64,000 bases of DNA from Sphingobium lactosutens DS20 (GCF_000445105.1 NZ_ATDP01000097.1:144172-208171); one strand, 5' to 3'. Shown: positions 27,526 through 36,964, numbered from the stretch's first letter. Notes: generated by a model from the letters alone, not told the origin. Numbers and translations: made by a program.

Positions 27526-27784
27526 GCAGCATGGGCGCGATCCTAAGGATCTTATCATCGTGATGATAGGGGCGATCGAGACGATCAGGCGGCGTCTCGA
27601 TTCGCACATGGCCTGGATTTGCCGCTGAGTGCGGAAGAGATCCACCATAGCGATGATCCGGGCCTTCGGTTCAGGGACGCTAACGCACGGGCAAACGAAA
27701 ATTTGGCACGTTATAACGTTGGTAAATCGACCCCATGCACTTTTAGGTAGATTGACCTTCTGGGGGCTTGTTCAGGGGAAGCCC
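27526..27784. other. Right flank of IS copy 2, no gene supported
   Basis: 259 bp before the Crp/Fnr start. A short open tail (27526-27628) reads DPKDLIIVMIGAIETIRRRL, then DSHMAWICR and a stop. It could be the end of a gene cut by the IS-linked deletion, but I recognise no family. The last part must hold the regulator's promoter. Confidence 0.4.
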
Positions 27785-28414
27785 ATGTTGAGCCAAATCG
27801 CAGCCAATGACGATCTCGTCTGCTTTCATCCGCATCAGTCTCTGGCGCGAGACAATGAGCGTCTAGAGAATCTATATGATATTCTGGAGGGCTGGGCTTG
27901 TCGCCACCGCATGTTGTCGGACGGCCGACGTCAAATTACGGCTTTGTATTTGCCTGGAGACCTTTGTGACCCCCTCTGGTCGCTGTCGCCTCATTGCCAC
28001 GACCCAGTTGTCGCCTTGACAAATATTCGCGCAGTGCGGCGCTCGTTGAGTGACGTGCACGGCTTGGAACGACCAAAAGGCATCGCTTCGCGTTTGGCTG
28101 AAAGCCTTGAACGACAATCAAATTGGATTGTAAATTTGGGGTGTAAAACGGCCGTGGAGAGGCTTGCGCATCTTTTGTTGGAGTTGTTTGAGCGTATGCG
28201 TCGGGCAGGATTTGCCTATGGCCAACAATGCGCGCTCCCGCTCACGCAGGCAGATATTGCCGACACCACAGGTCTGACCGCCGTTCACGTCAATCGGACG
28301 CTGCAAACGATGCGCGCTAGTGGTGTTTTGGAATTTCACTCCAAATGGCTTCGGATTCCGGATTTGGGCAGGTTGCGCGATCTAGCGGCGCTAGGGCCGC
28401 AAGACCATTTGTAA
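27785..28414 (+). CDS. Crp/Fnr-family transcriptional regulator
   Basis: 209 residues from ATG 27785, which has AGGGGA 5 nt upstream; the open frame further upstream has no ribosome site. It has an N-terminal cyclic-nucleotide-binding-like domain (EGWACRHRMLSDGRRQITAL, YLPGDLCDPL) and a C-terminal winged helix with LTQADIADTTGLTAVHVNRT. There is no Cys cluster of the Fnr type, so an oxygen-sensing Fe-S centre is unlikely. This subgroup is common in sphingomonads. Its targets are unknown; it is convergent with nadE. Confidence 0.85.
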   Translation: MLSQIAANDDLVCFHPHQSLARDNERLENLYDILEGWACRHRMLSDGRRQITALYLPGDLCDPLWSLSPHCHDPVVALTNIRAVRRSLSDVHGLERPKGIASRLAESLERQSNWIVNLGCKTAVERLAHLLLELFERMRRAGFAYGQQCALPLTQADIADTTGLTAVHVNRTLQTMRASGVLEFHSKWLRIPDLGRLRDLAALGPQDHL

Positions 28415-28509
28415 TCGTCAATAAATCGCGGACCAAGCCTATAAGACCGTGACCGCCAACTTTCGAAGATGCCTCGCGCTTGCTGAGCGATATAAAAACG
28501 CTCCCCAGG

Positions 28510-30585
28510 TTAGACTGCGCGATCAGATGCTGGACCGAGCGCCTGGGCGAGTTCGTCCAGCCAAACGCGAGCATTACCATCCGATGGCGCCCGCCAATCG
28601 CCACGTGGCGAAAGCGCACCTGCGGATGATATCTTGGGGCCATTGGGCATGGCGGAGCGTTTGAACTGGCTGATTGTGAAGAACCGATGCAGAAAGTTGT
28701 CGAGCCAGTGCCGGATTGTCGGCAAATCATAACTGACCTTTGCTGTCTCAGGATAGGCTGCTGGCCACTCTCCCTTGGTTTTGTCACGCCAGGCGTGCCA
28801 CGCCAGGAATGCGACCTTGGACGGGGGCAGTCCCTGACGAACAATGTGGTGCAGGAAAAAATCGTTGAGTGCATAGGGCCCTACCCGGTCTTCCGTCCTT
28901 TGCATTCCACCCTGCGCATCGGCCGGGACCAGCTCCGGCGAAATTTCGGTGTTTAATATATCGCCCAATATCCTGGCTGCGGCTGCGTCGAACTGGTTGG
29001 TCGCGATGCACCAGCGTATGAGAAACTGGATCAGCGTCTTGGGCACGCCGCTATTGACGGCATAATGACTCATTTGGTCGCCAACCCCATAAGTGCACCA
29101 GCCCAAAGCCATTTCGCTCAGGTCGCCTGTACCCACGACAAAACCGCCATGGTGGTTTGCCAGTCGGAACAGATAGTCGGTCCGTAGCCCCGCCTGCACA
29201 TTTTCAAAGGTCACATCGTAAACGGGTTCGCCATGCGCAAAGGGATGCTGCATATCTGTCAGCATCTGTCGCGCCGCCGGCCGAATATCGATTTCTTCGG
29301 CCGTTATGCCAAGCGCGCGCATGAGCGACCAGGCATTGTCTTTGGTTCGCTCACTCGTTGCAAAACCGGGCATGGTATAGCCCAGTATTGTCGATCGAGG
29401 CAGGCTCATCCGGTCGCAAGCCTTGGCTGCGACGATGAGCGCATGGGTCGAATCCAATCCTCCCGAAATGCCGATGACCAGATGTCGGCCCGCCGTGGCA
29501 CGATAACGCGTAACCAGACCCTCTACCTGGATATTGAAGGCCTCGTAACAATCGGCATCGAGCTGTAGCGGATCGGCTGGGACGAAAGGGAAGCGGCGAA
29601 TGGCGCGATGCAATTCGCGGTCGTCTTCATAGGTTTTGAGGGGAAAGCCAATGCGGCGGAAGCATCGATCCGGCTGGCCTGCCGCCATTCTGCTGTCGTT
29701 GAACGTTCCGTTGCGCATCCGCTCCAGGCGCAAACGCTGCAGGTCGATGTCGGCAAAGAGCAATTCGGGCGTATCGTCGAAGCGCGTGGACTGCGCGACC
29801 AGTTCGCCCATCTCGTGCACCATTGCTTGCCCGTCCCAGGCGAGGTCGGTCGTGCTCTCTCCTGCTCCGGCCGCCGAATAGGCGTAGGCGGCGATGCACC
29901 GCGCCGACTGCGATGCCGAGAGCAATTTCCTGTCGCGCGCCTTGCCGATCGTGATGTTGGACGCTGACAGATTGCACAAGACCAGCGCCCCGGCGAGCGC
30001 CCCCATGGTGGAGGGCGGAAGCGGTGCCCAATAATCCTCGCAGATTTCGACATGGACGATGAAATCGCGCATCTCCTGCGCGACGAATAGCAGATCCGTC
30101 CCGAACGGGACGCACGCGCCAGCCACGTCTATTTCCTGCCCGATAATGCCGGCACCCGGCGCAAACCACCGCTTTTCATAATATTCGCGATAATTGGGGA
30201 GGAAGCTTTTCGGCACCACGCCAAGCAGTCGGCCCCCGGCGATCATCAGCGCGCAATTGTAAATCTGCCCGCCGCGACGGACAGGGGCGCCGATCACCAT
30301 GGCAGGCAGCGCTTCGCTATCCCCAACTATGCGGCCGATTTCCTCTTCGACACGCTGCAGCAGCACATCCTGCAGATGCAGGTCATCAATCGCATAGGAT
30401 GAAAGGCAGAGTTCAGGAAAAAGGACCAGGTCCGCCGCTCGATCTGCGGCCCTGCGCGCCAACATCAGGATTTGATCGGCATTGGCAGCGACGTCGCCTA
30501 CCGATCCGTTGGGCGTCGCCGCGGCAAGACGAACCATATCATGGCTGCGCAAGCGCAAAAATCTCTCAAAGCTGGTCAACGGCAT
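28510..30585 (-). CDS. nadE: Glutamine-dependent NAD+ synthetase
   Basis: 691 residues, the two-domain form. The N-terminal nitrilase-type glutaminase has its Glu-Lys-Cys triad in LVLFPELCLSSYAIDD, VPKSFLPNYREYYEKRWF and FIVHVEICEDYWAPLP. The C-terminal synthetase has the PP-loop VIGISGGLDSTHALIVAAKA. It amidates nicotinate adenine dinucleotide to NAD+, using ammonia tunnelled from glutamine. Its start overlaps the end of the pncC-like gene by 20 bp, so the pair is one operon for NAD supply. Confidence 0.94.
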   Translation of the reverse strand: MPLTSFERFLRLRSHDMVRLAAATPNGSVGDVAANADQILMLARRAADRAADLVLFPELCLSSYAIDDLHLQDVLLQRVEEEIGRIVGDSEALPAMVIGAPVRRGGQIYNCALMIAGGRLLGVVPKSFLPNYREYYEKRWFAPGAGIIGQEIDVAGACVPFGTDLLFVAQEMRDFIVHVEICEDYWAPLPPSTMGALAGALVLCNLSASNITIGKARDRKLLSASQSARCIAAYAYSAAGAGESTTDLAWDGQAMVHEMGELVAQSTRFDDTPELLFADIDLQRLRLERMRNGTFNDSRMAAGQPDRCFRRIGFPLKTYEDDRELHRAIRRFPFVPADPLQLDADCYEAFNIQVEGLVTRYRATAGRHLVIGISGGLDSTHALIVAAKACDRMSLPRSTILGYTMPGFATSERTKDNAWSLMRALGITAEEIDIRPAARQMLTDMQHPFAHGEPVYDVTFENVQAGLRTDYLFRLANHHGGFVVGTGDLSEMALGWCTYGVGDQMSHYAVNSGVPKTLIQFLIRWCIATNQFDAAAARILGDILNTEISPELVPADAQGGMQRTEDRVGPYALNDFFLHHIVRQGLPPSKVAFLAWHAWRDKTKGEWPAAYPETAKVSYDLPTIRHWLDNFLHRFFTISQFKRSAMPNGPKISSAGALSPRGDWRAPSDGNARVWLDELAQALGPASDRAV

Positions 30586-31108
30586 CCCTCATCATTTGCA
30601 GCGCGACGCGCACCGACTCTATCCTCACAGGGCCACGACCAATAGCGCCGAAACGCGACACATGGCGGCGGAGCGATCCGCCTCGCCGCATGCAAGCGAA
30701 GTAGACAAGGCCGTCCTCCTGACCGTCCGGCGCCGCTCCGGCATAGCCCGTGACGGCGAGCGCCACATCGGCGCCCGAATAGTGGAGCGCGCCGCGCACC
30801 ATCGCTTCGGCGATTTGTTCGCTCACAGCACCATGTTCCGCCAATTGTTCCTGGCGGACGCCCAGCATCGCGCACTTGGCCTCCTCACTATAGGTGACAA
30901 AGGCCCGGTCGAAAGCATAGCTGGCACCCTCCACATCGGTTAACAGGGAAGCGATCAGCCCGCCGGTGCAGCTCTCGGCCGTCGCCAGCGTCAGTCCCGC
31001 CTTGCAACAGGCGTCGAGCAGCGCGGCCGCATTTCTTTCGACGTCTTCAGGCAAAAGCGGTGACAGCGTTTTGGCCTCACCGTCACGGGAATTGGGATGA
31101 TCACCCAT
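30566..31108 (-). CDS. pncC: CinA C-terminal family / nicotinamide-nucleotide amidohydrolase
   Basis: 180 residues with the CinA-C signature LATAESCTGGLIASLLTDV, TYSEEAKCAMLGV and AVSEQIAEAMVRGAL. PncC deamidates NMN to NaMN, returning it to NAD synthesis; pairing with nadE supports that role. The segment GYAGAAPDGQEDGLVYFA departs from the usual GIAGPGGG...KPVGTV loop, so activity may be altered. Confidence 0.8.
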   Translation of the reverse strand: MGDHPNSRDGEAKTLSPLLPEDVERNAAALLDACCKAGLTLATAESCTGGLIASLLTDVEGASYAFDRAFVTYSEEAKCAMLGVRQEQLAEHGAVSEQIAEAMVRGALHYSGADVALAVTGYAGAAPDGQEDGLVYFACMRRGGSLRRHVSRFGAIGRGPVRIESVRVALQMMRDAVDQL

Positions 31109-31338
31109 GCTCGATACTTACCTCCAAATCATCCACCGCGCGCCATTTTCGGTTCAGATCATGACGCGCTGCTTCGCCTGAAACGAACGCCTGGGCGATC
31201 CTGTTCGCGGCCCGACGTCCTGGCCTACTGACGCATGTTAAGGATGGTCCGCTTTCTGAGCTTTTAGCGCGCCGGCAAGGAACAGGCCGGCGCCTTCGGC
31301 CGCTTGACCGCTATAGCTTTGAGCAAGGAGCCGGAAGC

Positions 31339-31932
31339 ATGGGCACGGACCTCACAGATATTCAGCAGCAGGATGCACCCGTCACCACATCGAAAGATTC
31401 AGATCGGGCCGCGGCCGCCGCTGAAGAAATTCGTGCGCCCAAGGGTGACAGCCTGGTCGGCAAGACCGTCACGATCAACCGCCCGCGCCAAGAGCTTTAC
31501 GACTATTGGCGCGCGCTGGCGCAACTGCCTGAATTCATGGAAAATGTGGAGCGGGTCGAACCGATGGGCGGCAATCGCTACCGCTGGACGGTGAAAGCGC
31601 CGGCAGGTCGCACTGTAGAATGGGTTGCCGCCGTCACTGAGGACAGGCCGGGTGAAGTTATCGCCTGGACCTCGGAAGAGGATGCGGACGTCGCCAACAG
31701 CGGTCGCGTCGAATTTCGCGATGCGCCGGGCGGCCGCGGCACCTGGGTTACGGCGACGCTTCTCTACGATCCGCCTGCGGGCATCGTGGGTAAAGTGATT
31801 GCGAAGCTGTTTCAGCGTGAGCCGGCGATCCAGGTTCGCCGCGATCTTCGCCGCTTCAAGCAATTGATGGAAACGGGGGAGGTTGCGACCGGCGCCTGGA
31901 CCCAAGCGCAACGGGCCGAGGAGATGAACTGA
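31339..31932 (+). CDS. SRPBCC (START/Bet v1-like) protein
   Basis: 197 residues. After an Asp/Ala-rich N-terminal tail, a polyketide-cyclase/SRPBCC domain follows: [40 protein letters not shown], and a C-terminal amphipathic helix [26 protein letters not shown] lies 8 nt before the ATG. The stop overlaps the next start (TGATG), so it heads a five-gene operon to 34733. This pairing with a Zn-alcohol dehydrogenase recurs in stress-response loci of alphaproteobacteria; the ligand is unknown. Confidence 0.8.
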   Translation: MGTDLTDIQQQDAPVTTSKDSDRAAAAAEEIRAPKGDSLVGKTVTINRPRQELYDYWRALAQLPEFMENVERVEPMGGNRYRWTVKAPAGRTVEWVAAVTEDRPGEVIAWTSEEDADVANSGRVEFRDAPGGRGTWVTATLLYDPPAGIVGKVIAKLFQREPAIQVRRDLRRFKQLMETGEVATGAWTQAQRAEEMN

Positions 31933-33125
31933 TGCGCGCACTGACATGGCATGGCAAGCATGACGTCCGGGTCGACAGCGTGCCCGATCCCGAAATCGTA
32001 AACCCGCGCGATGCGATCATTCGCATCACCTCGACGGCAATCTGCGGGTCCGACCTGCATCTTTATGACGGATATATTCCCTCAATGAAGGTGGGAGATA
32101 TATTGGGTCACGAGTTCATGGGCGAAGTGGTGGAAACAGGCTCTGGCTCCACCTTGCGCAAAGGGCAGCGCGTCGTCGTGCCCTTCACGATCTCTTGCGG
32201 GTCCTGTTTCCACTGTTCCAAGCACCAATATTCGGCCTGCGACAATGGTTTGCCCGCCGACAATCAGGATATAGCCCATGCGGCCTATGGCCAGCCGATG
32301 GCCGGCCTGTTCGGATACAGCCACATGACCGGCGGCTATGCCGGTGGGCAGGCAGAATATGTCCGAGTGCCTTTCTCCGATGTCGGGCCCATCGTCATTC
32401 CGGATGGAGTGGAGGACGACAAGGTTCTGTTCCTGTCGGATATCCTGCCGACAGGATGGCAGGCTGCTGAATATGCGCAGATTGAGCCGGGCGACACGGT
32501 TGCGATCTGGGGTTGCGGCCCGGTCGGGCTGTTCGCCGTTCAGTCCGCCTTCCTAATGGGCGCGGAGCGAGTGATTGCAATCGACCACTTCCCCCACCGG
32601 CTTGAACTGGCGAAGCGCTTCGGGGCGGAAACGATCAATTTTGAGGAGACAAAGACCTATGAGGCACTGTTGGAAATGACCGGCGGCATCGGGCCCGACG
32701 CCTGCATAGACGCGGTCGGCCTGGAAGCGCATGGTTTCTTCGCCGACAATGTGTGGGACCAGATCAAGGTTTCGACTTTTATGGGTACGGATCGCACCCA
32801 TTCGATCCGCCAGGCGATCCTGGCTTGCCGGAAGGGCGGGCGGGTTTCCATGCCCGCCGTCTATGGCGGCTTTGTCGACAAGTTTCCGCTTGGCGCATTC
32901 ATGGAAAAGGGGCTGACGCTGAAAACGGGTCAGACCCACGTGCAGCATTATCTGCCAGGGCTCCTCAATGCGATCATGGAGGGCAAGATCGACACCACCT
33001 TCCTCATCTCGCACCGCATGCCGCTGGAACAGGCCGCCGAGGGCTATCGCATGTTTCATGACAAGCAGAATGAAGTGATCAAGATCGTCTTGAAGCCGGG
33101 CATGGACCTGCCTCAGGCCGCCTGA
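31932..33125 (+). CDS. Zinc-dependent alcohol dehydrogenase (FDH-like MDR)
   Basis: 397 residues, medium-chain dehydrogenase/reductase. Catalytic zinc ligands are in [13 protein letters not shown] and [11 protein letters not shown]; the structural zinc Cys set is in [16 protein letters not shown]; the NAD(H) fold is [20 protein letters not shown]. The subgroup resembles glutathione-independent formaldehyde dehydrogenases. It is coupled to the SRPBCC gene. The substrate is not deducible. Confidence 0.88.
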   Translation: MRALTWHGKHDVRVDSVPDPEIVNPRDAIIRITSTAICGSDLHLYDGYIPSMKVGDILGHEFMGEVVETGSGSTLRKGQRVVVPFTISCGSCFHCSKHQYSACDNGLPADNQDIAHAAYGQPMAGLFGYSHMTGGYAGGQAEYVRVPFSDVGPIVIPDGVEDDKVLFLSDILPTGWQAAEYAQIEPGDTVAIWGCGPVGLFAVQSAFLMGAERVIAIDHFPHRLELAKRFGAETINFEETKTYEALLEMTGGIGPDACIDAVGLEAHGFFADNVWDQIKVSTFMGTDRTHSIRQAILACRKGGRVSMPAVYGGFVDKFPLGAFMEKGLTLKTGQTHVQHYLPGLLNAIMEGKIDTTFLISHRMPLEQAAEGYRMFHDKQNEVIKIVLKPGMDLPQAA

Positions 33126-33142
33126 ACGAGAGGAAAAGCAGA

Positions 33143-33745
33143 ATGAAGATGACACCCCTGATCCTGACGCTGCCAGCCCTTGCGCTGGTTGCGTGTCAGC
33201 AACAGTCCGCCGACGAAAGCGCTGCCGCCAGCAATGCGACGATGTCGGGAGGCGACGCCATGATGACGGCTGGCAACGACGCTAGCGCGATGATGCCGAA
33301 CGCCAGTGTCGCGGCGCCTGCCGACGCAGCCGGCTATGTCGCCCAGGCGGGCGCCGCCGACCTCTTCGAAATCGAATCATCGAAGATCGCGCTGGAAAAG
33401 AGCCAGAATAAGGCCGTGCGCGATTTCGCGCAGATGATGATCGACCAGCACCAAAAGTCGACCGCCAACATCAAGGCCGCAGCGGAAAAGGCGGGCGTCA
33501 CTGTGCAGCCCCCCGCGCTGATGGCCAACCAGCAGCAGATGCTCGAGGAGATCAAGGCGGCGGACGCCGGTAGCTTCGACAGCGTCTATATGCGAAACCA
33601 GCGGATGGCTCATGACGCCGCATTGGCGCTGCATCAGGGCTATGCCCGTAACGGCGACACGCCTGCACTCAAGCAGACTGCCGGCGCCGTTGCCAAAGTG
33701 GTGCAGGAGCATATCGACCATCTCGCCAGCCTGCCCACAGCGTGA
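33143..33745 (+). CDS. DUF4142 lipoprotein
   Basis: 200 residues. A lipoprotein signal with lipobox LVAC (MKMTPLILTLPALALVAC) is followed by a Ser/Ala/Met-rich linker and a DUF4142 ferritin-like helical bundle (LFEIESSKIALEKSQNKAVR, DFAQMMIDQHQKSTANIKAA, MAHDAALALHQGYARNGD). It is an envelope protein of unknown function, widespread in stress operons. AGAGGAAAAGCAG precedes the start. Confidence 0.85.
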   Translation: MKMTPLILTLPALALVACQQQSADESAAASNATMSGGDAMMTAGNDASAMMPNASVAAPADAAGYVAQAGAADLFEIESSKIALEKSQNKAVRDFAQMMIDQHQKSTANIKAAAEKAGVTVQPPALMANQQQMLEEIKAADAGSFDSVYMRNQRMAHDAALALHQGYARNGDTPALKQTAGAVAKVVQEHIDHLASLPTA

Positions 33746-33753
33746 CGCCAATC

Positions 33754-34548
33754 ATGAAACCCTTTGCAATTATCACCGGCGCATCGACCGGCATCGGTCT
33801 GGAACTGGCGCAAATCGCCGCGCGGGAGGGATATGACCTTCTCATCGTTGCAGACGAACCGCAGATTGAGGCGGCTGCCGATGCGCTTCGGCAGCATGGT
33901 GTCGACGTCCGTTCGGTTCAGGCCGACCTCGCCACTTTGGAAGGCGTCGACCAATTGATCGAGGCGGCGGACGGTCGTTCGGTGGATCTACTCTGCGCCA
34001 ATGCCGGAACCGGAACGGGACACGCTTTTCTGGAACAGGATGTTGCCCTGTGGCGACGCTCGATCGACACCAATATCACCGGCACCGTCTATCTGCTGCA
34101 GAGGACGCTGCGCCCAATGGTTGAGCGAAACGCCGGCAAAGTCCTGATTACTGGATCCATCGCCGGCTTCATCCCCGGCAGTTTCAACGCCGTGTATAAC
34201 AGCACAAAGTCCTTCATCAACAATTTCGCCGATGCGATCCGTGATGAACTCAAGGATGCAGAGGGCGTGACGATCACGACGCTGATGCCAGGCGCGACCG
34301 ATACCCAATTCTTCGCCCGCGCCGGTATGCTCGATACCGACGTGGGCACCCGCGAAAAAGCGGATCCGGCCAAGGTCGCGCAGGATGGTTGGGATGCGTT
34401 GATGGCGGGCAAGGCGCATATAGTTTCCGGATGGAAGAACAAAGTGCAGGCAGCGGCCGCGCATGTGACGCCCGCATCGATCCTCGCAAACCAGCATCGA
34501 AACATGGCAGAGCCGGGCAGCGCGGACGAGGAGCAGGAGAAGACATGA
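33754..34548 (+). CDS. Short-chain dehydrogenase/reductase
   Basis: 264 residues from ATG 33754 (GTG 33742, overlapping the previous stop, is possible). It has the cofactor motif TGASTGIG, NAG in LLCANAGTG, and catalytic Ser and YxxxK in GSIAGFIPGSFNAVYNSTK. It uses NAD(P)H with an unknown substrate. The last codons overlap the following small gene (ATGA). Confidence 0.87.
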   Translation: MKPFAIITGASTGIGLELAQIAAREGYDLLIVADEPQIEAAADALRQHGVDVRSVQADLATLEGVDQLIEAADGRSVDLLCANAGTGTGHAFLEQDVALWRRSIDTNITGTVYLLQRTLRPMVERNAGKVLITGSIAGFIPGSFNAVYNSTKSFINNFADAIRDELKDAEGVTITTLMPGATDTQFFARAGMLDTDVGTREKADPAKVAQDGWDALMAGKAHIVSGWKNKVQAAAAHVTPASILANQHRNMAEPGSADEEQEKT

Positions 34549-34733
34549 TGACAGAGAGAAAAGTCACCGATGGGGACATGACGAAAACGCCGGAAGGTCC
34601 CCTCAACGATTCACTGCCCGGTCGTGAAAAGGCTGACCCCCGCACATCGGGCAGTCAGCCGCCTGAAAAGGTAGAAAATCGCCCGATGGTCAGCAAGGTC
34701 AAGCCCAAAGATTATCCTGATCGCGGCGCTTGA
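34545..34733 (+). CDS. Small hydrophilic protein, unknown
   Basis: 62 residues, starting MMTERKVTDGDMTKTPEGPL and rich in Asp, Lys, Pro and Gly, without predicted helix or membrane segment. ATG 34545 overlaps the SDR stop and has GGAGAAG just upstream. It is the last gene of the operon. I recognise no family; the composition suggests a disordered, stress-type protein. Confidence 0.55.
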   Translation: MMTERKVTDGDMTKTPEGPLNDSLPGREKADPRTSGSQPPEKVENRPMVSKVKPKDYPDRGA

Positions 34734-34804
34734 TGTAGCCACGCCAGCGTGGACATGGAGAATGCTTTGACCCTCGCACAGGGCACTGAAATCTGAAGCT
34801 GCCG

Positions 34805-34830
34805 TGGGTCCTTGCCGTCGCAAAGACCCA
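34805..34830 (+). terminator. Hairpin between stress operon and nasT
   Basis: TGGGTC-C-TTGC / GCAA-A-GACCCA folds around a CGTC loop with one mismatch. It has no U-tract. It lies 71 bp after the small gene and 125 bp before nasT, so it may close the upstream operon. Confidence 0.4.
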
Positions 34831-34955
34831 AGGGTTACCTGGCGGCTGCGCGTCGATATCAGTCATTGCTTCGACGAAATAGGTTCCCAAGAACCAGTCG
34901 CTACAGCTTCACTCTGAATTGACCGGCTGTTATGATCGCACCCAAAGGGGCGCCG

Positions 34956-35537
34956 ATGCGAATTGTCATTATCGACGACAGCGGGCTGCGCGCGACGGTC
35001 CTGGAAGAAGGGTTGCGCGATGCTGGCTATGACGACATTCACATCGTTCCACCACGCGGCGCCTTCGTGGCGCGTTTGGAGCGGATGGCGCCCGACGTTG
35101 TGCTGATGGATTTGGGCAGTCCCAGCCGCGATACGCTGGAAGAGATGCTGATGGTCAGCCGCGCACTGGCGCGGCCGATCGCCATGTTCGTGGATCAGTC
35201 CGATGATGCAATGATCGGGGCGGCGATCGATGCGGGCGTGTCCGCCTATGTGGTCGACGGGCTGCGCAAGGAACGGGTGAAGCCGGTGCTGGAACTGGCG
35301 GTGCGCCGGTTCAACGCCTTTGCGAAGATGCAGACGGAGCTGGACGAGGCGCGCACGGCGCTGTCGGAACGCAAGATCATCGATCGCGCAAAATCCATTC
35401 TGATGAACCAGCGCTCGCTCAGCGAGCAGGACGCTTATGCGCTGCTGCGGTCGAGCGCGATGAACCAGGGCAAGAAGATCGTGGATGTGGCGCAGGCGCT
35501 GATTACCGCCAGCGACCTGCTGGGAGGAGGATTATGA
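34956..35537 (+). CDS. nasT: ANTAR-domain antitermination regulator NasT
   Basis: 193 residues from ATG 34956, with AAAGGGG 6 nt upstream. An N-terminal receiver-like domain (MRIVIIDDSGLRATVLEEGL, VVLMDLGSPSRD) is followed by a coiled linker and a C-terminal ANTAR RNA-binding domain (KIIDRAKSILMNQRSLSEQD, AYALLRSSAMNQGKKIVDVA). NasT binds paired hexaloop hairpins in nas leaders to prevent termination and is held inactive by NasS without nitrate. Its 3' end overlaps nasS, and suitable leaders precede narK and nirB in this window. Confidence 0.93.
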   Translation: MRIVIIDDSGLRATVLEEGLRDAGYDDIHIVPPRGAFVARLERMAPDVVLMDLGSPSRDTLEEMLMVSRALARPIAMFVDQSDDAMIGAAIDAGVSAYVVDGLRKERVKPVLELAVRRFNAFAKMQTELDEARTALSERKIIDRAKSILMNQRSLSEQDAYALLRSSAMNQGKKIVDVAQALITASDLLGGGL

Positions 35538-36748
35538 CGACGAGCCTGCGCATCGCCTTCCTGCCATTGACCGATGCCGCCGTGCTGGCGGTGGCGCGCG
35601 AACAGGGCTTTGCCGAGGAGGAGGGGCTGTCGCTGGACCTGATCCGATCGACAAGCTGGGCGACGCTGCGCGACCGGCTGGTCTACGGACAGGTACATGC
35701 GGCGCAGATGCTGGCGCCGCTGGCCGTGGCGGTGACGTTGGGATTGAGCCAGCAACCCGCTGCGCTGGCCGCGCCATATAAGCTGGGCGTCAATGGCAAT
35801 ATGCTGGTGATGGCGAGCGATTTCGCCGCTGCGCTCGACCCCGATACTAGCCGACGTCTGTCCGATCCGCTGGGTACCGCGCATGATTTCGCCGCCGCGA
35901 TCGGCCTGTGGCGGCGCAAGCCGATTATTGGCGTGGTGCATCGTTTTTCCAGTCATTCGCTGATGCTGCGTTACTGGCTCGCCAATGCGGGCATCGATCC
36001 TGACCGGGACGTGGTGCTGCGCGTGCTGCCGCCGTCGCTGACGGTGGAGGCGATGCGCGCGGGCGAGATAGATGGCTTCATTGCCGGCGAGCCATGGGGC
36101 AGCGCGGCGGTAGAGGCGGGGCTGGCCGAGACGGTCGCAATCGGCGAGCGCATCTGGCAGCGTGGCGTGGAGAAGGTACTCGCTTTCCGCACGCCCTGGC
36201 TGGAGGAAAATCCCGACATCGTGGATCGATTGTTGCGCGCGCTCATCCGATCGGCTGGCTGGTGCGATGATCCGGCCAATCATGGAGCACTGGCGCAATT
36301 GCTGTCCGATCCGCGCTATGTTGATCAGCCGGCGGACCTTATCGTCCGTGCGCTAGGCGGGCAGATCGTCGTGCGGCAAGGGGAAACGCCTGTTGCCATT
36401 CCCGATTTTCTGCTGTTCTCGCGGGAAGCCACGCCCTTTCCATGGCGCAGTCAGGCGCTCTGGATCTATTCCCAATTCGTTCGTTGGAACATGGTTGAAC
36501 ATGGGCCGGAGGCTTTGGCGAAGGCGGGTGCCGTGTTCCGTCCCGACATCTTCCGCCGGGCGCTGGCGGACGCGGATGTACCGATGCCGGGCGCCAGTAT
36601 GAAGGTGGAGGGGGCATTGGGCCTGCCGCTGGCGGTGGGATCACGCAAGGGTGGATTGACGCTGGGACCGGATCGCTTCTTTGACGGGCGGGTGTTCGAT
36701 CCGGAACGGATGGATGAATATCTGGCCAATTTTGTGTCGCCGCTTTGA
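35534..36748 (+). CDS. nasS: Nitrate/nitrite sensor NasS (NrtA-like, cytoplasmic)
   Basis: 404 residues of the NrtA/CmpA periplasmic-binding fold (LRIAFLPLTDAAVLAVAREQ, HAAQMLAPLAVAVTLGLSQQ, GEIDGFIAGEPWGSAAVEAG) but with no signal peptide and no permease or ATPase neighbours. It is therefore the cytoplasmic sensor rather than an ABC component. NasS sequesters NasT until it binds nitrate or nitrite. The overlap with nasT matches their obligate stoichiometric partnership. Confidence 0.9.
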   Translation: MTTSLRIAFLPLTDAAVLAVAREQGFAEEEGLSLDLIRSTSWATLRDRLVYGQVHAAQMLAPLAVAVTLGLSQQPAALAAPYKLGVNGNMLVMASDFAAALDPDTSRRLSDPLGTAHDFAAAIGLWRRKPIIGVVHRFSSHSLMLRYWLANAGIDPDRDVVLRVLPPSLTVEAMRAGEIDGFIAGEPWGSAAVEAGLAETVAIGERIWQRGVEKVLAFRTPWLEENPDIVDRLLRALIRSAGWCDDPANHGALAQLLSDPRYVDQPADLIVRALGGQIVVRQGETPVAIPDFLLFSREATPFPWRSQALWIYSQFVRWNMVEHGPEALAKAGAVFRPDIFRRALADADVPMPGASMKVEGALGLPLAVGSRKGGLTLGPDRFFDGRVFDPERMDEYLANFVSPL

Positions 36749-36807
36749 ATCGGCGGGATATTTTGTGCCTTGCAACATGATGTGATTCGCGAGATAACAT
36801 AACGGTC

Positions 36808-36862
36808 GCGCGACGAAGCGCGCTTATCTGGATGCGCCGTCCCAATGATGGGGCCGCCATCC
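36808..36862 (+). promoter_or_regulatory. narK leader: two hexaloop hairpins (NasT target candidate)
   Basis: Hairpin 1 is GCGCG-ACGAAG-CGCGC (36808-36823); hairpin 2 has loop AATGAT (36844-36849) closed by CCC/GGG, with an outer stem GGATG/CATCC (36830-36862). ANTAR targets are paired hairpins with hexanucleotide loops carrying A1 and G4: loop 2 fits exactly, loop 1 has A1 but A4. The terminator at 36881 follows directly. Confidence 0.65.
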
Positions 36863-36880
36863 TCACTAAATATCGCAGCA

Positions 36881-36932
36881 AAGCCGCTGACCGGATCATC
36901 CCAAGGGATGCTGTCCGGGCTGCGGCTTTTTT
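36881..36932 (+). terminator. Intrinsic terminator in the narK leader
   Basis: Three stacked stems, AAGCCGC/GCGGCTT, CCGGA/TCCGG and ATCCC/GGGAT, are followed by T6 (36927-36932). It lies before, not after, a gene, 32 bp ahead of the narK ATG, so it acts as an attenuator that needs antitermination for narK expression. Confidence 0.88.
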
Positions 36933-36964
36933 CGTGTCCATTTCCGTTTATTGGGGGACGTATC

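Noticed and set aside
27526..27628. Open tail after IS copy 2 as a real gene
   Set aside because: Only 34 codons, without a start or known family; recorded as a possible deletion remnant.
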